DNA from: Ilex aquifolium | Lineage: Eukaryota > Streptophyta > Magnoliopsida > Aquifoliales > Aquifoliaceae | NCBI GenBank assembly: GCA_951799425.1 | Contig: OX637398.1 | Span: 20,160,270 to 20,224,269, forward strand | Direction: 5' to 3' | DNA length: 64,000 nt | Part shown: positions 10,555 to 21,416 of the stretch, one piece after another | Position numbering within the stretch: position 1 is the stretch's first letter | Layout of the letters: each line of letters starts with the position of its first letter | The notes under the pieces: generated by a model | The model's database searches: none | The model's input: only the letters and a program-made list of their open reading frames with translations | Told to the model about the DNA's origin: nothing | Made by a program: the position numbers and the translations under genes

Positions 10555-12505
10555 GGTCTCACTCGCGTTCTGCTGTTTCCCAGACCATTGGTTTGTAAGC
10601 CTTCAAGAACTACCCATTAATAGATCGAAGATGGTGCTCTCCATCAAATCTCTTTAGTGGTAAACGCTGTCTTTCTTGACCTCAAGGACTTCGAATGGCT
10701 CTTGCTAGTTGGCCGACCATTTACCAGTTCTTGGATCATTTAGTTCCAAAGGAAAATTTACTTTTCAGACTAAGTTGCCTATGCCGAAGGTCCTATTCTA
10801 GAACCTCTTGTTGTATACCCTAGCGGATCTGAGCTTTTACACTTTAATGCAATCCAAAGCACCCAGCTGCACTTCGTCCAAATCCTCAAGCTCAATCATC
10901 ATGGCTTCATCGTATTCAGTTGGACTTAGCTTATTCTGAAAATCCACTCGCAATGATTTCATGGTGATTTCCATAGGCAAGATCGTGTCATGCCCATATG
11001 TTAGCTGGAATGGCGTGATTCTGGTGCTGGATCGTTTGGACGTTTTGTAAGCCAATAGTGCCTCCGATAGTTTTCATGCCATCCCTATGTGTTGTCTTCT
11101 ACCATCTTTTTGATAATCCCTTTCATCACCTTTTTAGTAGATTTTGCTTGGTCATTTCTTGCACGTAATATAAGATTGAGTGGATTACGCTAAAACTATA
11201 CTCCTCTGCAAATTCCTTAACTTCACTACCTACAAAGATTGTTCCTTGGTCGGCCACTATGTGTTAGGGAAGTCCAAATAGGTGCGCAATGTTTTCCTGT
11301 ATCATTCGTATGATGCCAACCTGATTGACCATTCTCATTGGAATGGCCTCCACCCATTTTGTGTAATAGTCGGTAGCCAAAATGATAAAAGAATTCTGCT
11401 TTGCAGAAGGGAGAAACATCTTTCCTATCAAATCCATGGCTCAAGCTCTGAACGGTCGTGGCTTGGTTACAAGATATATTTGTATTGTTGGTGCCTCTAG
11501 ATAGGCCCATAACGCTTACATGCTTGACAACCTCTTGCATACTCAATGCAATCATTCTGAATAATTGGCCAATAAAAGCCATATCTTTTGATTAGTCGCC
11601 GCATCTTGATGCCAGCTTGATGCACACCACATATACCCTCACGACTTTCGGCCATTACTAGGATGACCTCTTCTCTACCGATGCACCTTAATAATAGGTC
11701 ATCATGTTTTTTTTTTTTCTTATACAGTTCCACATCCATAAGTATGTAGTTAGCAACCCATCTTCTTTGCCCTGCTCTATATCCCCATTTCAATACCATT
11801 AGCTCTTCAAAGTCCATTCATTAGGTTTTTATGGATGACATAATTCTCCTTTGGACTTTGATTAATTGCTCATCCATGCCTTGAGGAATCCTTAAAATTG
11901 ATCCCAGTTTGGCCAAGTTGTTAACCTGGCCAGTCATCTCTCGTGGGATTGCTCGCAATGTCACGTCGTCAAAATTTTCCAATAGTGACATTGCGATGGA
12001 ATGGAAAGGGCATAGCTCCCAACTTTTGTGAAACTGCCTGCGATCTAGTTACTGACTAACTCCAGATCAAAAAAAGAAGTTAATGACTAACTGGGAATCA
12101 TCAATTATTTTGACCATTGATGCTCCCATTCCCAACAAACTTCAAGCCTGATGATTAATGCCTTGTATTTAGCTTGGTTATTAGTGCATTGAAAATCTAG
12201 TTTAACTGACAATTGAGTTTCGTGGCCTTGGGGTGATTCTATAATTACCCCGGACCCTACAAGCTCATATGTCCTTGACTCGTAGAATCTTAATTTCCAT
12301 GGTGTTAATGACACCATGGATACTCCCAGCAAACCAAACGATTCCCTTGTGTGTTGCTTTTGCTCCATGTAAGGGTGGTTTGCTAAAAAATCGGCCAGTG
12401 CTTGGCCTTTTACCGCATGTTGTGGCAAGTAATGGAGCGAAAATTCCATCAAGGCCAGAACCATTTACCGATTTGGTCTCTCATAATTGGTTTCGTCAGC
12501 ATGTA
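10555..12505 (-). pseudogene. Tat element T1: end of RNase H and integrase
   Basis: The minus strand from 12505 to 12105 continues the RNase H that is cut off at 23685: L-T-K-P-I-M-R-D-Q-I-G-K, then A-L-A-D-F-L-A-N-H-P, and C-T-N-N-Q-A-K-Y-K-A-L-I. From 11817 down comes integrase with its zinc-binding region (H-Q-A-G-I-K-M then C-I-E-Y-A-R-G-C-Q-A-C near 11640-11510). A frame-shifted catalytic core follows (11500-11230), then P-F-Q-L-T-Y-G-H-D-T (about 10985). The C-terminal block ends F-L-K-A-Y-K-P-M-V-W-E with a stop near 10560. At least three frameshifts disable it. It belongs with the segment 23685-27389: E1 inserted between them. Confidence 0.85.
12501..12505. repeat. Target site duplication of E1, left copy (ATGTA)
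   Basis: ATGTA directly precedes the TGATCTGG start of the E1 LTR. The same five bases follow the other LTR end at 23680-23684. Five base pairs is the usual gypsy integrase stagger. Confidence 0.9.
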
Positions 12506-13994
12506 TGATCTGGCCTGATTTATGCCATACACCCAGGTATAAGAGGTCGAACCCACACGAAGCTAATTGTTGGTATTCAAAATATGAAACAGTAAAATTG
12601 TCATGTGTGTAGTGTGCAATGAAATAGCTTGCAGTGTGAGTTTAGAATTATCAAATAAACACTTAACCAAAACTTTGAATAACAATGATAAAAAGGTACT
12701 CTTCAGTGTGGGGATCAAACATACATTATACTACTTATTTATGAAAATGCCATCTTACAACAATTAACTTCCATTTTATTAGAAAGCTAACCGGTAGGTT
12801 TGATGTATAACTGAACCATATCACAACAACTGATTATGTTAGCTGAAAAGTCTATATACCATGCAACAATCAAATAACCCTAGTAAACCCGAAGATGAAC
12901 CATTCAAAAGGTTTACTCTAGCTATTCAATCGGTAGGTTGATGATTCAATGAAGACGGAGTTTCGATTTATGCATTGAATCAAAAGCATTGACTATGGCG
13001 AGATTTAACCCGTCTATAACCAATCTCCCGACTGTTACATAAAACCCAACTACGTGCATCACTGTATCATGCATGAAGTATATAATAATTATAGATAGTA
13101 TGGTATATCGCGTTAAGCTCTGCTTAGTGTTCATAACCATGAGCATAATATAATAGTAACCATCCATAAATTAAGGGAGGTATGAACATTAAGCATAAAT
13201 AAAAACATTAGTATTTTTATAACTTAAGCAGTATTACACATGCATTCACCATTCACCGTAGATTGTAAATGGACTACTCACACCTCATTGCTATAGATGA
13301 ACAACAAGAGTGAGACAATCCCATTACAACCGAAAACAAAATACAGAGCATCCTTCCCCGAGGAATAGCTGAAACACTGCCACTCTTATTACTAGCTAGG
13401 GCACAAAAGTGAGAGAGGTTCAACCTTTCGAGTAGAAGGGATAAACAAAAATGTAGAATTAGAGAAAATTCTGGTTGAGAAGGGATTAGGGTAGGGCTTC
13501 ACTCGTTCTTTCTTTCTCTCATTTATTTTCTCTCCTCCATTGAACTAAACTAAAATCTGGTGAATCTCCCTAAAAATAAGCTGACTATGACTATTTATTG
13601 GCACCGAAAGGAGGGAGTAAGGCGGCAGACACCCTAGGTAGCCAATCACAGCCTTCTGTGGCATCACTAGACCAATGGGAGGAAAGAAGGCTTAAGGCGG
13701 TTTAAGGCACCGTCTGGAAGCCACCACCACCGTCCGGACGGTGGAGATCCTCTGGTTTTTTGCTTTGCCAACCTTCCTTTGTTGACTCTTTAACTTGTGA
13801 ATTATACTTGCCTCCCCTTCTTCTTGTAGCCTTTCTTTGGTCCTCTTAAACTTCCATATTAAATCTTGTAACCCTGCAGAATGTACAAACTACGCATTAA
13901 CCCTAATACTTTATAAATTAATCACTTATACCTACTTTACGCACTCGATTAATCCTAAACCCTAATTCATTTACGCACTATTTAGGGTTAATCA
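12506..13994 (-). mobile_element. E1 3' LTR (1489 bp, complete)
   Basis: In plus view it runs from TGATCTGGCCTGATTTATGC to TTTAGGGTTAATCA. On the minus strand it therefore begins TGATTAACCC, right after the polypurine tract TTTGGGGTG (13995-14003). A TATA-like CAATAAATAG lies on the minus strand at 13591-13600, and a perfect 18-bp palindrome sits about 130 bp upstream of it. It shares blocks with the E2 LTR (TTCACC..TTCACCG, ACTACTCACACC.CATTGCTA), so the two families are related. Confidence 0.9.
13727..13744. promoter_or_regulatory. Perfect 18-bp CCGG-centred palindrome in E1 U3
   Basis: CCACCGTCCGGACGGTGG is self-complementary over all 18 bases. It lies upstream (minus strand) of the TATA-like box at 13591-13600, and a palindrome of the same type sits in the same part of the E2 LTR. 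A dimeric protein-binding site is an inference. Confidence 0.6.
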
Positions 13995-15545
13995 CACCCC
14001 AAACAAACATTACTAGTCCCTAGTAATCAAAACAAAATTACTTTCATAGATTCCACAATTACATTTAGCATATGCAATAAGCCGATAAACCTCTAGGTGA
14101 TCTCTAGTGGACGAGTTTTATCTCGTGAAGGTTTCCAATTAAGATACCTACAAACTTCAAAGGCTAGGATTACATATTTCATATTTTCCATAGACAAAAT
14201 TAAATCACCATTCTAATCTGTTGCCAGGATACTTCCCCTCTCTTGATCACTGTAAGAGTAACACACATTAGTTGTAACACTATTCTATATATTTTCAAAA
14301 AAAAATTGTGTGTGTGCAGGGATTTTTTTATTTCAAAAACACTTAAGAAATATCACAATCCTTTACTCTGCTATACAAGAATTAACCTCGGTATCAATCC
14401 TTTTTTAGAAATCACTCAGCAAAGAATACACTCAAGTTTTAGTGACTATCACTCAAAAATTACATGTGATAAGAATATTGTTATCAAGGAAAAGTAATAG
14501 CACATGTAATATCTCAAAAGAAGATTATTTGAATAGAATTGGAAATTGACATAATTTCATGAAAGAATATTAACATTGCATCAAACAATATTATCAACAC
14601 TCTCCCTTTTTTAATGAATAGGTGGAAATCATATATGTGGAATCTTTCTGGAATCAAAAAGGATTTTATCAGGGTTATAACGTGGCCAAGGGTATTGGAT
14701 TAAAGAGACAACGTCAAAGGTATTCAAAAAGCTATCCTTTTTGATTGATGTAGCACACATCTCTCCTATTTTAATAAAATTTTCACATATCATACTTCAC
14801 ATTTCTCTTTTCAATCATATTTTTGCAATTCCTTGGCTATTTTCTTCCTTTGCTTCCTTGCTTTTCTTTTCCTTGTTCTCTTTTGTTTCTTTCACATATA
14901 TTTTTCTTCTTTTCCCTTTTTCTTTTCTTTCTTGAACCATAATCACCATTTTCATTTCTTTCTTTTTGGTATAATACTTTCTTCAGGAGAGGGTGCAAGA
15001 AAATTAGATAGCAAGGGTCAGTCATATATATATTTTTATGTGCCTTGGTTAACTAATGGGTTTTAAGAAAAGAAATTTCCATTTAGGCTCAATCACGGCT
15101 TACTAGGGATATAGTTTTACAAAAGAAATGACCGAGACTCAAAATAAAATCACAAATGGCCTAAGATCATTTTTTAGAATTCATGCATCTGCATAATTTC
15201 CATTTAAGAGTTAAAGGAAAATGTTAACCATGTTATTCAACGAGTGCTAATCCAAACAAGGATAATGAGATTATTCAATGAAATTTTACGCTAAACCGAA
15301 ATTCTTACTTGAGTAAATGTGAAAACACTCTCCAATGAGGATTGGCTCAAAATCTGCATAAAGGTTTACATCTACACCATATATGTAAGCTTAATAAATG
15401 ATCGAAATATTTCAATAGTTTTTAAAATAAGAAATTTTTACGTGCTAAAGAGAATGAGTTTCTAGGAAAATATAGAGATAGTGTTACAATTAATGTGTGA
15501 AAATTCCGCGTAATCCCGAGTTTCTATGAAAAAGCTTTGTACCTT
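13995..15545 (-). other. E1 3' non-coding tract, conserved with E2 and E3
   Basis: No ORF of note. Blocks shared with 36860-38350 and 56534-57960 appear in the same order. They include TACTAGTCCCTAGTAA, CTAGTGGACGAGTTTTATCT, CTCAGCAAAGAATACAC, ATCACATGTAATAT, TGTAGCACAC, GGCTCAATCA and AATGGCCTAAGATC. A long pyrimidine-rich tract runs about 14820-14970. The sequence ends (minus strand) at the PPT beside the 3' LTR. Confidence 0.7.
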
Positions 15546-15549
15546 CTAG

Positions 15550-17155
15550 TTATATGTTTGCTTTAATTAGCAGAGGTTGATGTGAAAAGTAAGCTCATAG
15601 AATTGATATTGAGTATCTCCTATGAAGCGCTTGATTACGTAAATGTATCTGGGTGATGACTAGTTTGAATAGTTCGAATATGCACATGTATTTAAAAGGT
15701 CATGAGCAGAGGTAAAAGTAAGGAGTATGTTGAATTTTTAGACTTTGCATTGTTTTGAAGTTTCCCGTGAATTATTTTTTGTAGTAACTTTTGGGGCCAT
15801 TATTCAGATTCATATTAATCCATTGTTTGAGTAGTTGGTTGTTAGAGTTAATTTTTATGGTTTTTGTCCTTAGTACTTTTGGCTTGATGAAATTACAAGT
15901 TTCCAAGTATTTTATGTTCTTTTTTATTCGTTTGTGTGTTTTAATGTTGTTTTGTAGGGATCATGATTCGGAAAGAAACAAGATCGTTTGGTAGCCTAAG
16001 CGTTGGATTAATTGAGGACTAAGCAACAAGGGTAGCTATAGGCATAAAAGGGGGTCAGCGCCGCAACTCTAGATGTAGCACTGCAGCTCTAGAAGGGTAA
16101 AAATCAGCGCAGCTACACTGATTTTAGGGGCTGCAGCGCGGGCTTTAGCGTGGAAGACGAATTTTGGCTTGTTTTTGAGTAGAAATTGAACTCTAATGCT
16201 ACATACATGTTAGGGTTTAAGCTGGGATATAAATATACTGTTTAAGGGGGCTGCTAAGAGAAAGAGAACTAAGGATTGAGAGTGAATTGAAGGCAATAAT
16301 CGAAGGAAGCAGCACGAAGAAGATTGGACTTGAAGGCTAGAGAGAGATTGAGGATTGCAACTAAATTTTCATTCTTTTCTTTTACTTTTAATTATTAATT
16401 TTTTGAGATGTTGATTAATTTGAGAATGATGTTTTTCAATTACGTTATGAACTAAATTTTTATTAAGATTGCAATGGAACCTGATGTTTAGTTAAATTAA
16501 TATACTCTCGTTTTTAGTTGTGATTGATCATATATGAGTTGTTTATCATATTTTGTGCTTAATATATGATTGTTTGGCTAGCAATTAATTTGATTCTCTA
16601 GATGAAATTGGAAGATGAATTCTAGGGTTTGGATCTGAATATGATAACATGCGTCTGGTTAATTCTTCTTAGGATTGAATAGTTGGGTTTTGTATATAGG
16701 ATAAGAATATACTTATATGTCGTATGTAACTTTTATGAGAGTTTGAGTTTAATGAATCTGTTCCAACTTATTTTGCACAGGAATATAGTAATTTAATTAG
16801 AAGAGGTATTTTTATCTAGCCCTCGCAAGAGGTTTAATAAATAATTTTGAATTCTCAGTTAACAACTTATTTTGATCAATTAACTGGAAAGAAGTGGAAA
16901 GATTTATACGAAGTATTAGGGAAAGTTGTAATATTAAATTCTTTTATCTGGTGAAATCAATCCTTGTTTAGTAAATTTAGATTTAGTTTCAAATTAGTAA
17001 TTTCATAGTTTAATTTCAATTGTTTAAATAAAATCAAATTGATATAAAGTTAGTACTTGAAAATTATTAGTAATAATTCTTTGTGGGATCGATACTCTAC
17101 TTATCATTTTATTACTTGTTGATCGTGTATACTTACATGTAAATTGTCAATATCA
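15550..17155 (+). mobile_element. Probable solo LTR inserted in E1 (plus orientation)
   Basis: Homology to the E2 non-coding tract breaks near 15530 and resumes near 17160. The extra 1.6 kb looks like a gypsy LTR. It has a TATA box GGATATAAATATAC (about 16224-16237), a GA-rich leader, a T-rich body and a U5-like end (GTGGGATCGATACTC near 17085, TACTTGTTGATCGTG near 17114). No internal coding region follows. I could not identify exact TG/CA ends or a target duplication, so the boundaries are approximate. Confidence 0.55.
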
Positions 17156-17563
17156 AATTCGGACAACAACCATAATCTAAAACATAAAACCAAACTTCCA
17201 AAGACAACAAACAATACTCAAAACATATTGCATAAACTGAAATGTAAATAAAGAGTTTGAGAAGAGTAGAGAAAGAAGGTAGAAAGTGCAGGAGATTCTG
17301 GCTGACTAAGCTGACGATGATGAGCCACCACCGTATCTCCTTCCAAGTAGTTTCAAGATCTCTCTCTGGTTCTCCTTTTCACTGCAGTTTTGCTCCTGTG
17401 TTCAAAGAGCATCAATACATGCAGTATAAACAATTAACCATTCATAATAACAGACCATTAAAATTAAAATTTAACACACCAAATTTAAAAAAAAAAACAC
17501 AAAACACAAAACCCTAAATTTTAACATTCTTGATTGTGACAAAAGGCAATTTTTATCAGATTC

Positions 17564-17835
17564 CTATAAACTCAGTAAATCAATGAACAAATCAATCTCA
17601 TGCCGCACATATCTTGTAAGCATTGGACTGGAATAAGATGACGTCTTAGGGTAATGCTTACTCTGCCCATAGTTAATCCAATCAAGACGATCAAGTGCAC
17701 AACCTGAAATTGTTTCAGAATATTGATTGAATTCTCTCATATGCATTAATCAACCACCCTTCACACAACCAAGACTAAACCAAAAGAGTTTTTTTTTGTT
17801 GAAAAAATTTGAAATTTTTTGTAAAAAAACTTACT
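17564..17835 (-). pseudogene. Remnant of small zinc-finger ORF (E1)
   Basis: The minus strand keeps the C-terminal half of the protein seen intact in E3 (58220-58624): N-Q-Y-S-E-T-I-S-G, D-R-L-D-W-I, Y-G-Q-S-K-H-Y-P, P-M-L-T-R-Y-V-R-H-E. The upstream Arg-rich and Cys part is lost. The sequence F-W-F-S-L-G-like start is still traceable near 17790-17780 (TTTTGGTTTAGTCTTGG). Further upstream, a conserved stretch CTTTAAAGAACTGGATAG/GTAAG near 17840 may be an exon end with a splice donor; this is an inference. Confidence 0.6.
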
Positions 17836-17879
17836 ATCCAGTTCTTTAAAGTTTGCCGGTCACAAAGATGAATATGAAT

Positions 17880-17920
17880 TATTCCCTCCTCCCAACATAA
17901 ATTTAACATTGTCCTCAATT
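17880..17920 (-). promoter_or_regulatory. Internal PPT-like tract (E1)
   Basis: On the minus strand, TTGAGGACAATGTTAAATTT is followed by ATGTTGGGAGGAGGG. Related tracts lie in E2 (40780-40815), E3 (58862-58895 and 59433-59475) and F (31686-31728). In F and at E3 59433 the motif directly follows pol, as 3' polypurine tracts do. Confidence 0.55.
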
Positions 17921-18379
17921 TATGGTATTATAAAGTAAAATTATAGACAATTGCTAATAAGATCTGGAGGTGAGACAAATCCATAATGCAAAACCCTAAT
18001 TTATAAAACCAAAAAAGAAACTATTCAAAAGAAATGAAAGCACAGAAGACAAATTCTAACTACTATATACAAGAAGTGCTTAGGGGATAGATCAATCGGG
18101 CATAAGTTCCCAATTAGAGTTAAAGCCCAGTTTCAGTCGGGGCTTATTTCCTCCAACAAACTTCTTCTTTCTTAAGTCTCTTGCATCTCCTGATAATTCC
18201 TGTGACGAATTTAACAAATTAGCATAAAATTTCACATTGGGATTTCCACTATCCTAAACATAATTGATCAAAAGACTTGTAGAGGGTCAGAACAAGAAGA
18301 AGTGTTGAATTCCTTCTCTACAATCTCATCAATTACATCTACCTCACAAATTTCTTCCTCCTCACCTTGGTGCTTTGTC

Positions 18380-18960
18380 AGATCAAAGACATTCAATTCA
18401 CTATTCATATTTCCAAATGAAAGTTTCATGACTTCATTCCTATAATTAATTAATGCATTTGATGTGGCTAGAAATGGTCATCCTAAAATGACAGGAATTT
18501 GAGTAGTAGTATGCAAAACAGGTTGAGTATCCAAAACAATAAAATCCAAAGGAAAATAAAAATTTTCAACTTGAACAAGAACATCTTCAAAAAATCCTTG
18601 TGGAATTTTCATAGAACGATCAGCCAACTGTAATGTGATATTTGTGGGTTTTAATTTACCCAATCCTAACTGCTCATAGATAGAATATGGAAACAAATTT
18701 ACACTGGCTCCAAGATCAAGCAGGGTTTGCTCAATCCGAAAGTTCCCGATTATGAATGAAACTGTAGGACTCCCAGGATCTTTGTACTTTAGAGGGGCCT
18801 TGTGCTGAATGATAGTACTAGCTTGTTCAATAAAAAATGCTCCTTTCTATACATTGATCCTTATTTTTACTGTGCAGAGATCTTTTAAAAACTTGGAATA
18901 TGATGAGACTTGCTTGATTGCATCCAGCAGTGGGATGTTAATCTTTACTTGCTTAAACAA
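18380..18960 (-). pseudogene. Aspartic protease region of E1
   Basis: The minus strand shows D-L-G-A-S-V-N-L-F-P-Y-S (about 18725-18690), L-Q-L-A-D-R-S-M-K (about 18630) and V-L-D-T-Q-P-V (about 18530). These lead to P-V-I-L-G and the tail V-M-K-L-S-F-G-N-M-N (about 18430-18400). The retropepsin D-[ST]-G motif is the variant DLG also used in C and E2. Upstream the frame is broken near 18850-19060, where it joins gag. RT would normally follow; here the sequence passes directly to the non-coding and zinc-finger module. Confidence 0.75.
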
Positions 18961-19059
18961 CAAGAAGATTTCAACATGATTGTTCAATGGTTAAGACTTC
19001 TTGACTCTTTGAGGAAAAGGTAAAGGAACAAGAATTTCTTTTTCTTTTTCACTTAGCAT

Positions 19060-20669
19060 TTATGTTTCCTTTTCAATCAAGAGTTCAGGCTCAATTGGTT
19101 TATTAAAAGGGATTGACTTAGCTACTGGGTGAAAGGTTTTGCCTTTAATGGTTTTTTCAATCACCTTACCACTTTTCAGTGTGGTAATTGCTTGTACTTG
19201 ACTCAGAGAAGGTTCAGAAGACACAATATTAGCTTGATTTTGACCCTGTTGAGGTTTAGGTTGAGATGAAAATTTTTCCTTCTCTATTGTGTTCAAAGAC
19301 TGGGCCAATTTGGCTAGATGAATCTTAATATCCTCAATATTTTGTGAAGTTTGAGCTTGAAATCATTGAATCATAGGTAGTCTGAGTATTGAAACTCATT
19401 TGACTTTGAATGAACTGATTCATGGTGTCCTCTAAACTCCTCTTGTGTGGGGGTTGATAGGGCTGATATGGTTGCTGAGTCTAGGGTTGCACTGAAGGTG
19501 GACCTGGTGGCTGACTCACAGGCTATGCGTTTTTCCAGCTGAAATTTGAGTGATTCCGCAACCCTGTGTTATAGGTTTCAGAATAGGGATTGAGATAAGG
19601 CTTGTTAAAATTTGAAATGGCATTGGTTTGTTCCATCAAGACCTCTTTAAAGTCTGGAATAGTGGGACATTCCCTAGTGGGATGTTCTAACAATGCACAT
19701 ATTTCACACAATTGATCAATGAGTGGCACAACATAGCTTCCTTGACTTTTTTCATCTCTAGAGCTTCAAGCTTTCGGGACAAGATAGTCATTCTGGCCCT
19801 TAATTCATCATCCTCCTTTAAATACATATTTTTCTCCTTGGGATGAAGATGACTTGGTTTCAACAATATTTGGCAAAGTCGAGTCCCACATTTGGGAACT
19901 CTCAGAAATGGTGTCAAAAAACTCTAATGTCTCATCGGGACTCTTACCCATGAATTCTCCCTGGGCTATCATTTCAACAAACTGATGCAGTGCAGACGAG
20001 AGGACATCATAAAAGAAACCAACTAAGGTCGAACTCTCAAATGCATGATGTGGGCAAGTTTGGAGAAGATCCTTAAATCTCTCCTAACATTGATAAAAAT
20101 TTTATCCTTCTTTCACAGAAAAATTCATGATTTGACGCCTCAATGCATTAGTGCGGTGCATAGGAAAAAACTTTTTTAAAAATTTGGTTTGCAAAAATTG
20201 CCAACTTGGAATGGATTGAGCTCTTAAATAATTTAGTCATTGTTTAACATTATCTTTCAAAGAGAAAGGAAGAAAAAGTTTCAACCGGACCATTTCAGAA
20301 TTATCTTGTAATGCATCACATACGTAAAATTCTTTCATATGCAAATAAGGGTTTTTCAGACTCAAGACCGTGAAACCGAGGTAAAAGCTGTATTTTCCCT
20401 GATTTAATGTTTAAATTTGGAGCATTAGTGGAAAAAGCAAAACATGAAAGGACACTAGTGCGTGTGGAATAAAAATATTATCTTAAAGGTCGGACATTCT
20501 GAACTCCCTCTTGTTTCCTTTGATTATTATTTTCCATGCTTAACTCAAAAGCGTCTGAAGATGCTTGTGGTGATGAAGATGACGAAGACAATAGACTAGA
20601 CTGATTTATAGACCCTACTAATGACTTAATATACATAAACAATGAAAATACAACAAACAATGAATACAC
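19060..20669 (-). pseudogene. Athila-type gag of E1
   Basis: Fragments at 20669-20478, 19917-19687, 19729-19523 and 19308-19060 follow the E2 gag in order. There is a Ser-rich N-terminus ending V-Q-N-V-R-P-L, a capsid region (damaged), and L-S-R-K-L-E-A-L-E-M-K-K-V. A canonical zinc knuckle C-x2-C-x4-H-x4-C (C-E-I-C-A-L-L-E-H-P-T-R-E-C, about 19700-19655) follows, then a Pro/Gln-rich tail and Q-A-I-T-T-L-K-S-G-K. Several frameshifts and stops inactivate it. The zinc knuckle itself is intact. Confidence 0.8.
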
Positions 20670-20717
20670 ATATAATACAATTAGACAACTTCTCAGTTCA
20701 TTTTGAAATCATCATAA

Positions 20718-20737
20718 CACCCCGGCAGTGGCGGCAA
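20718..20737 (-). promoter_or_regulatory. Primer-binding site of E1 (tRNA-Asp type, mutated)
   Basis: The minus-strand TTGCCGCCACTGCCGGGGTG lies 6 bases inside the LTR end (LTR starts at 20744 in plus view). It differs by a few bases from the tRNA-Asp complement that is perfect in E2. Confidence 0.8.
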
Positions 20738-20743
20738 AAAGAT

Positions 20744-21416
20744 TGATCTGACCTGATTTATGCCATACACCCAAGTATAAGTGGTCCAATTGTAATATTT
20801 CTTGGTTAAGTCCGAGATCAAACCCATATGGAGCTAACTGTTGGTATTCAAAATGGGAAACGATAAAATTGTCGTGTGTGTGTAGTGTGCAATGAAATAA
20901 CTTGCGGTATGAGCTTAGAATTACCAAATAAACACTTAATCAAAACTTTGAATAATACTGATAAAAAGGTAGTCTTCAGTATGGGGATCCAACATGCATC
21001 ATACTGCTTAATTATGAAAATGCCACCTTACAACAATTAACTTCCATTTTACTGAAAAGCTAACCAGTAGGTTTGCTATCTAATTGGACCATATCACAAC
21101 AAATGATTAGGTTAGACGGAAGGTCTATGTACCATGCAACAATCAAATAACCCTACTAAACCCGAAGGTGAACCATTCAAAAAGTTTACTCTAGCTATTC
21201 AATCGGTAGGTTGATGATTCAATGAAGACGGAGTTCCGGTTTATGCATTGAATCAAAAGTATTGACTATGGCAACATTTAACCCGTCTATAACTAATCTC
21301 CCGACTGTTACATAAAACCCAGTTATGTGCATCACCGTATCATGCATGAAGTATGTGGTAATTATTGATAGTATGGTATATAGCATTAAGCTCTGCTCGG
21401 AGTTCATAACCATGAG
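20744..21416 (-). mobile_element. E1 5' LTR, PBS-proximal part
   Basis: The sequence starts TGATCTGACCTGATTTATGC and follows the 3' LTR (12506-13143) closely up to CATAACCATGAG. There a copia fragment begins abruptly at 21417. Confidence 0.85.
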
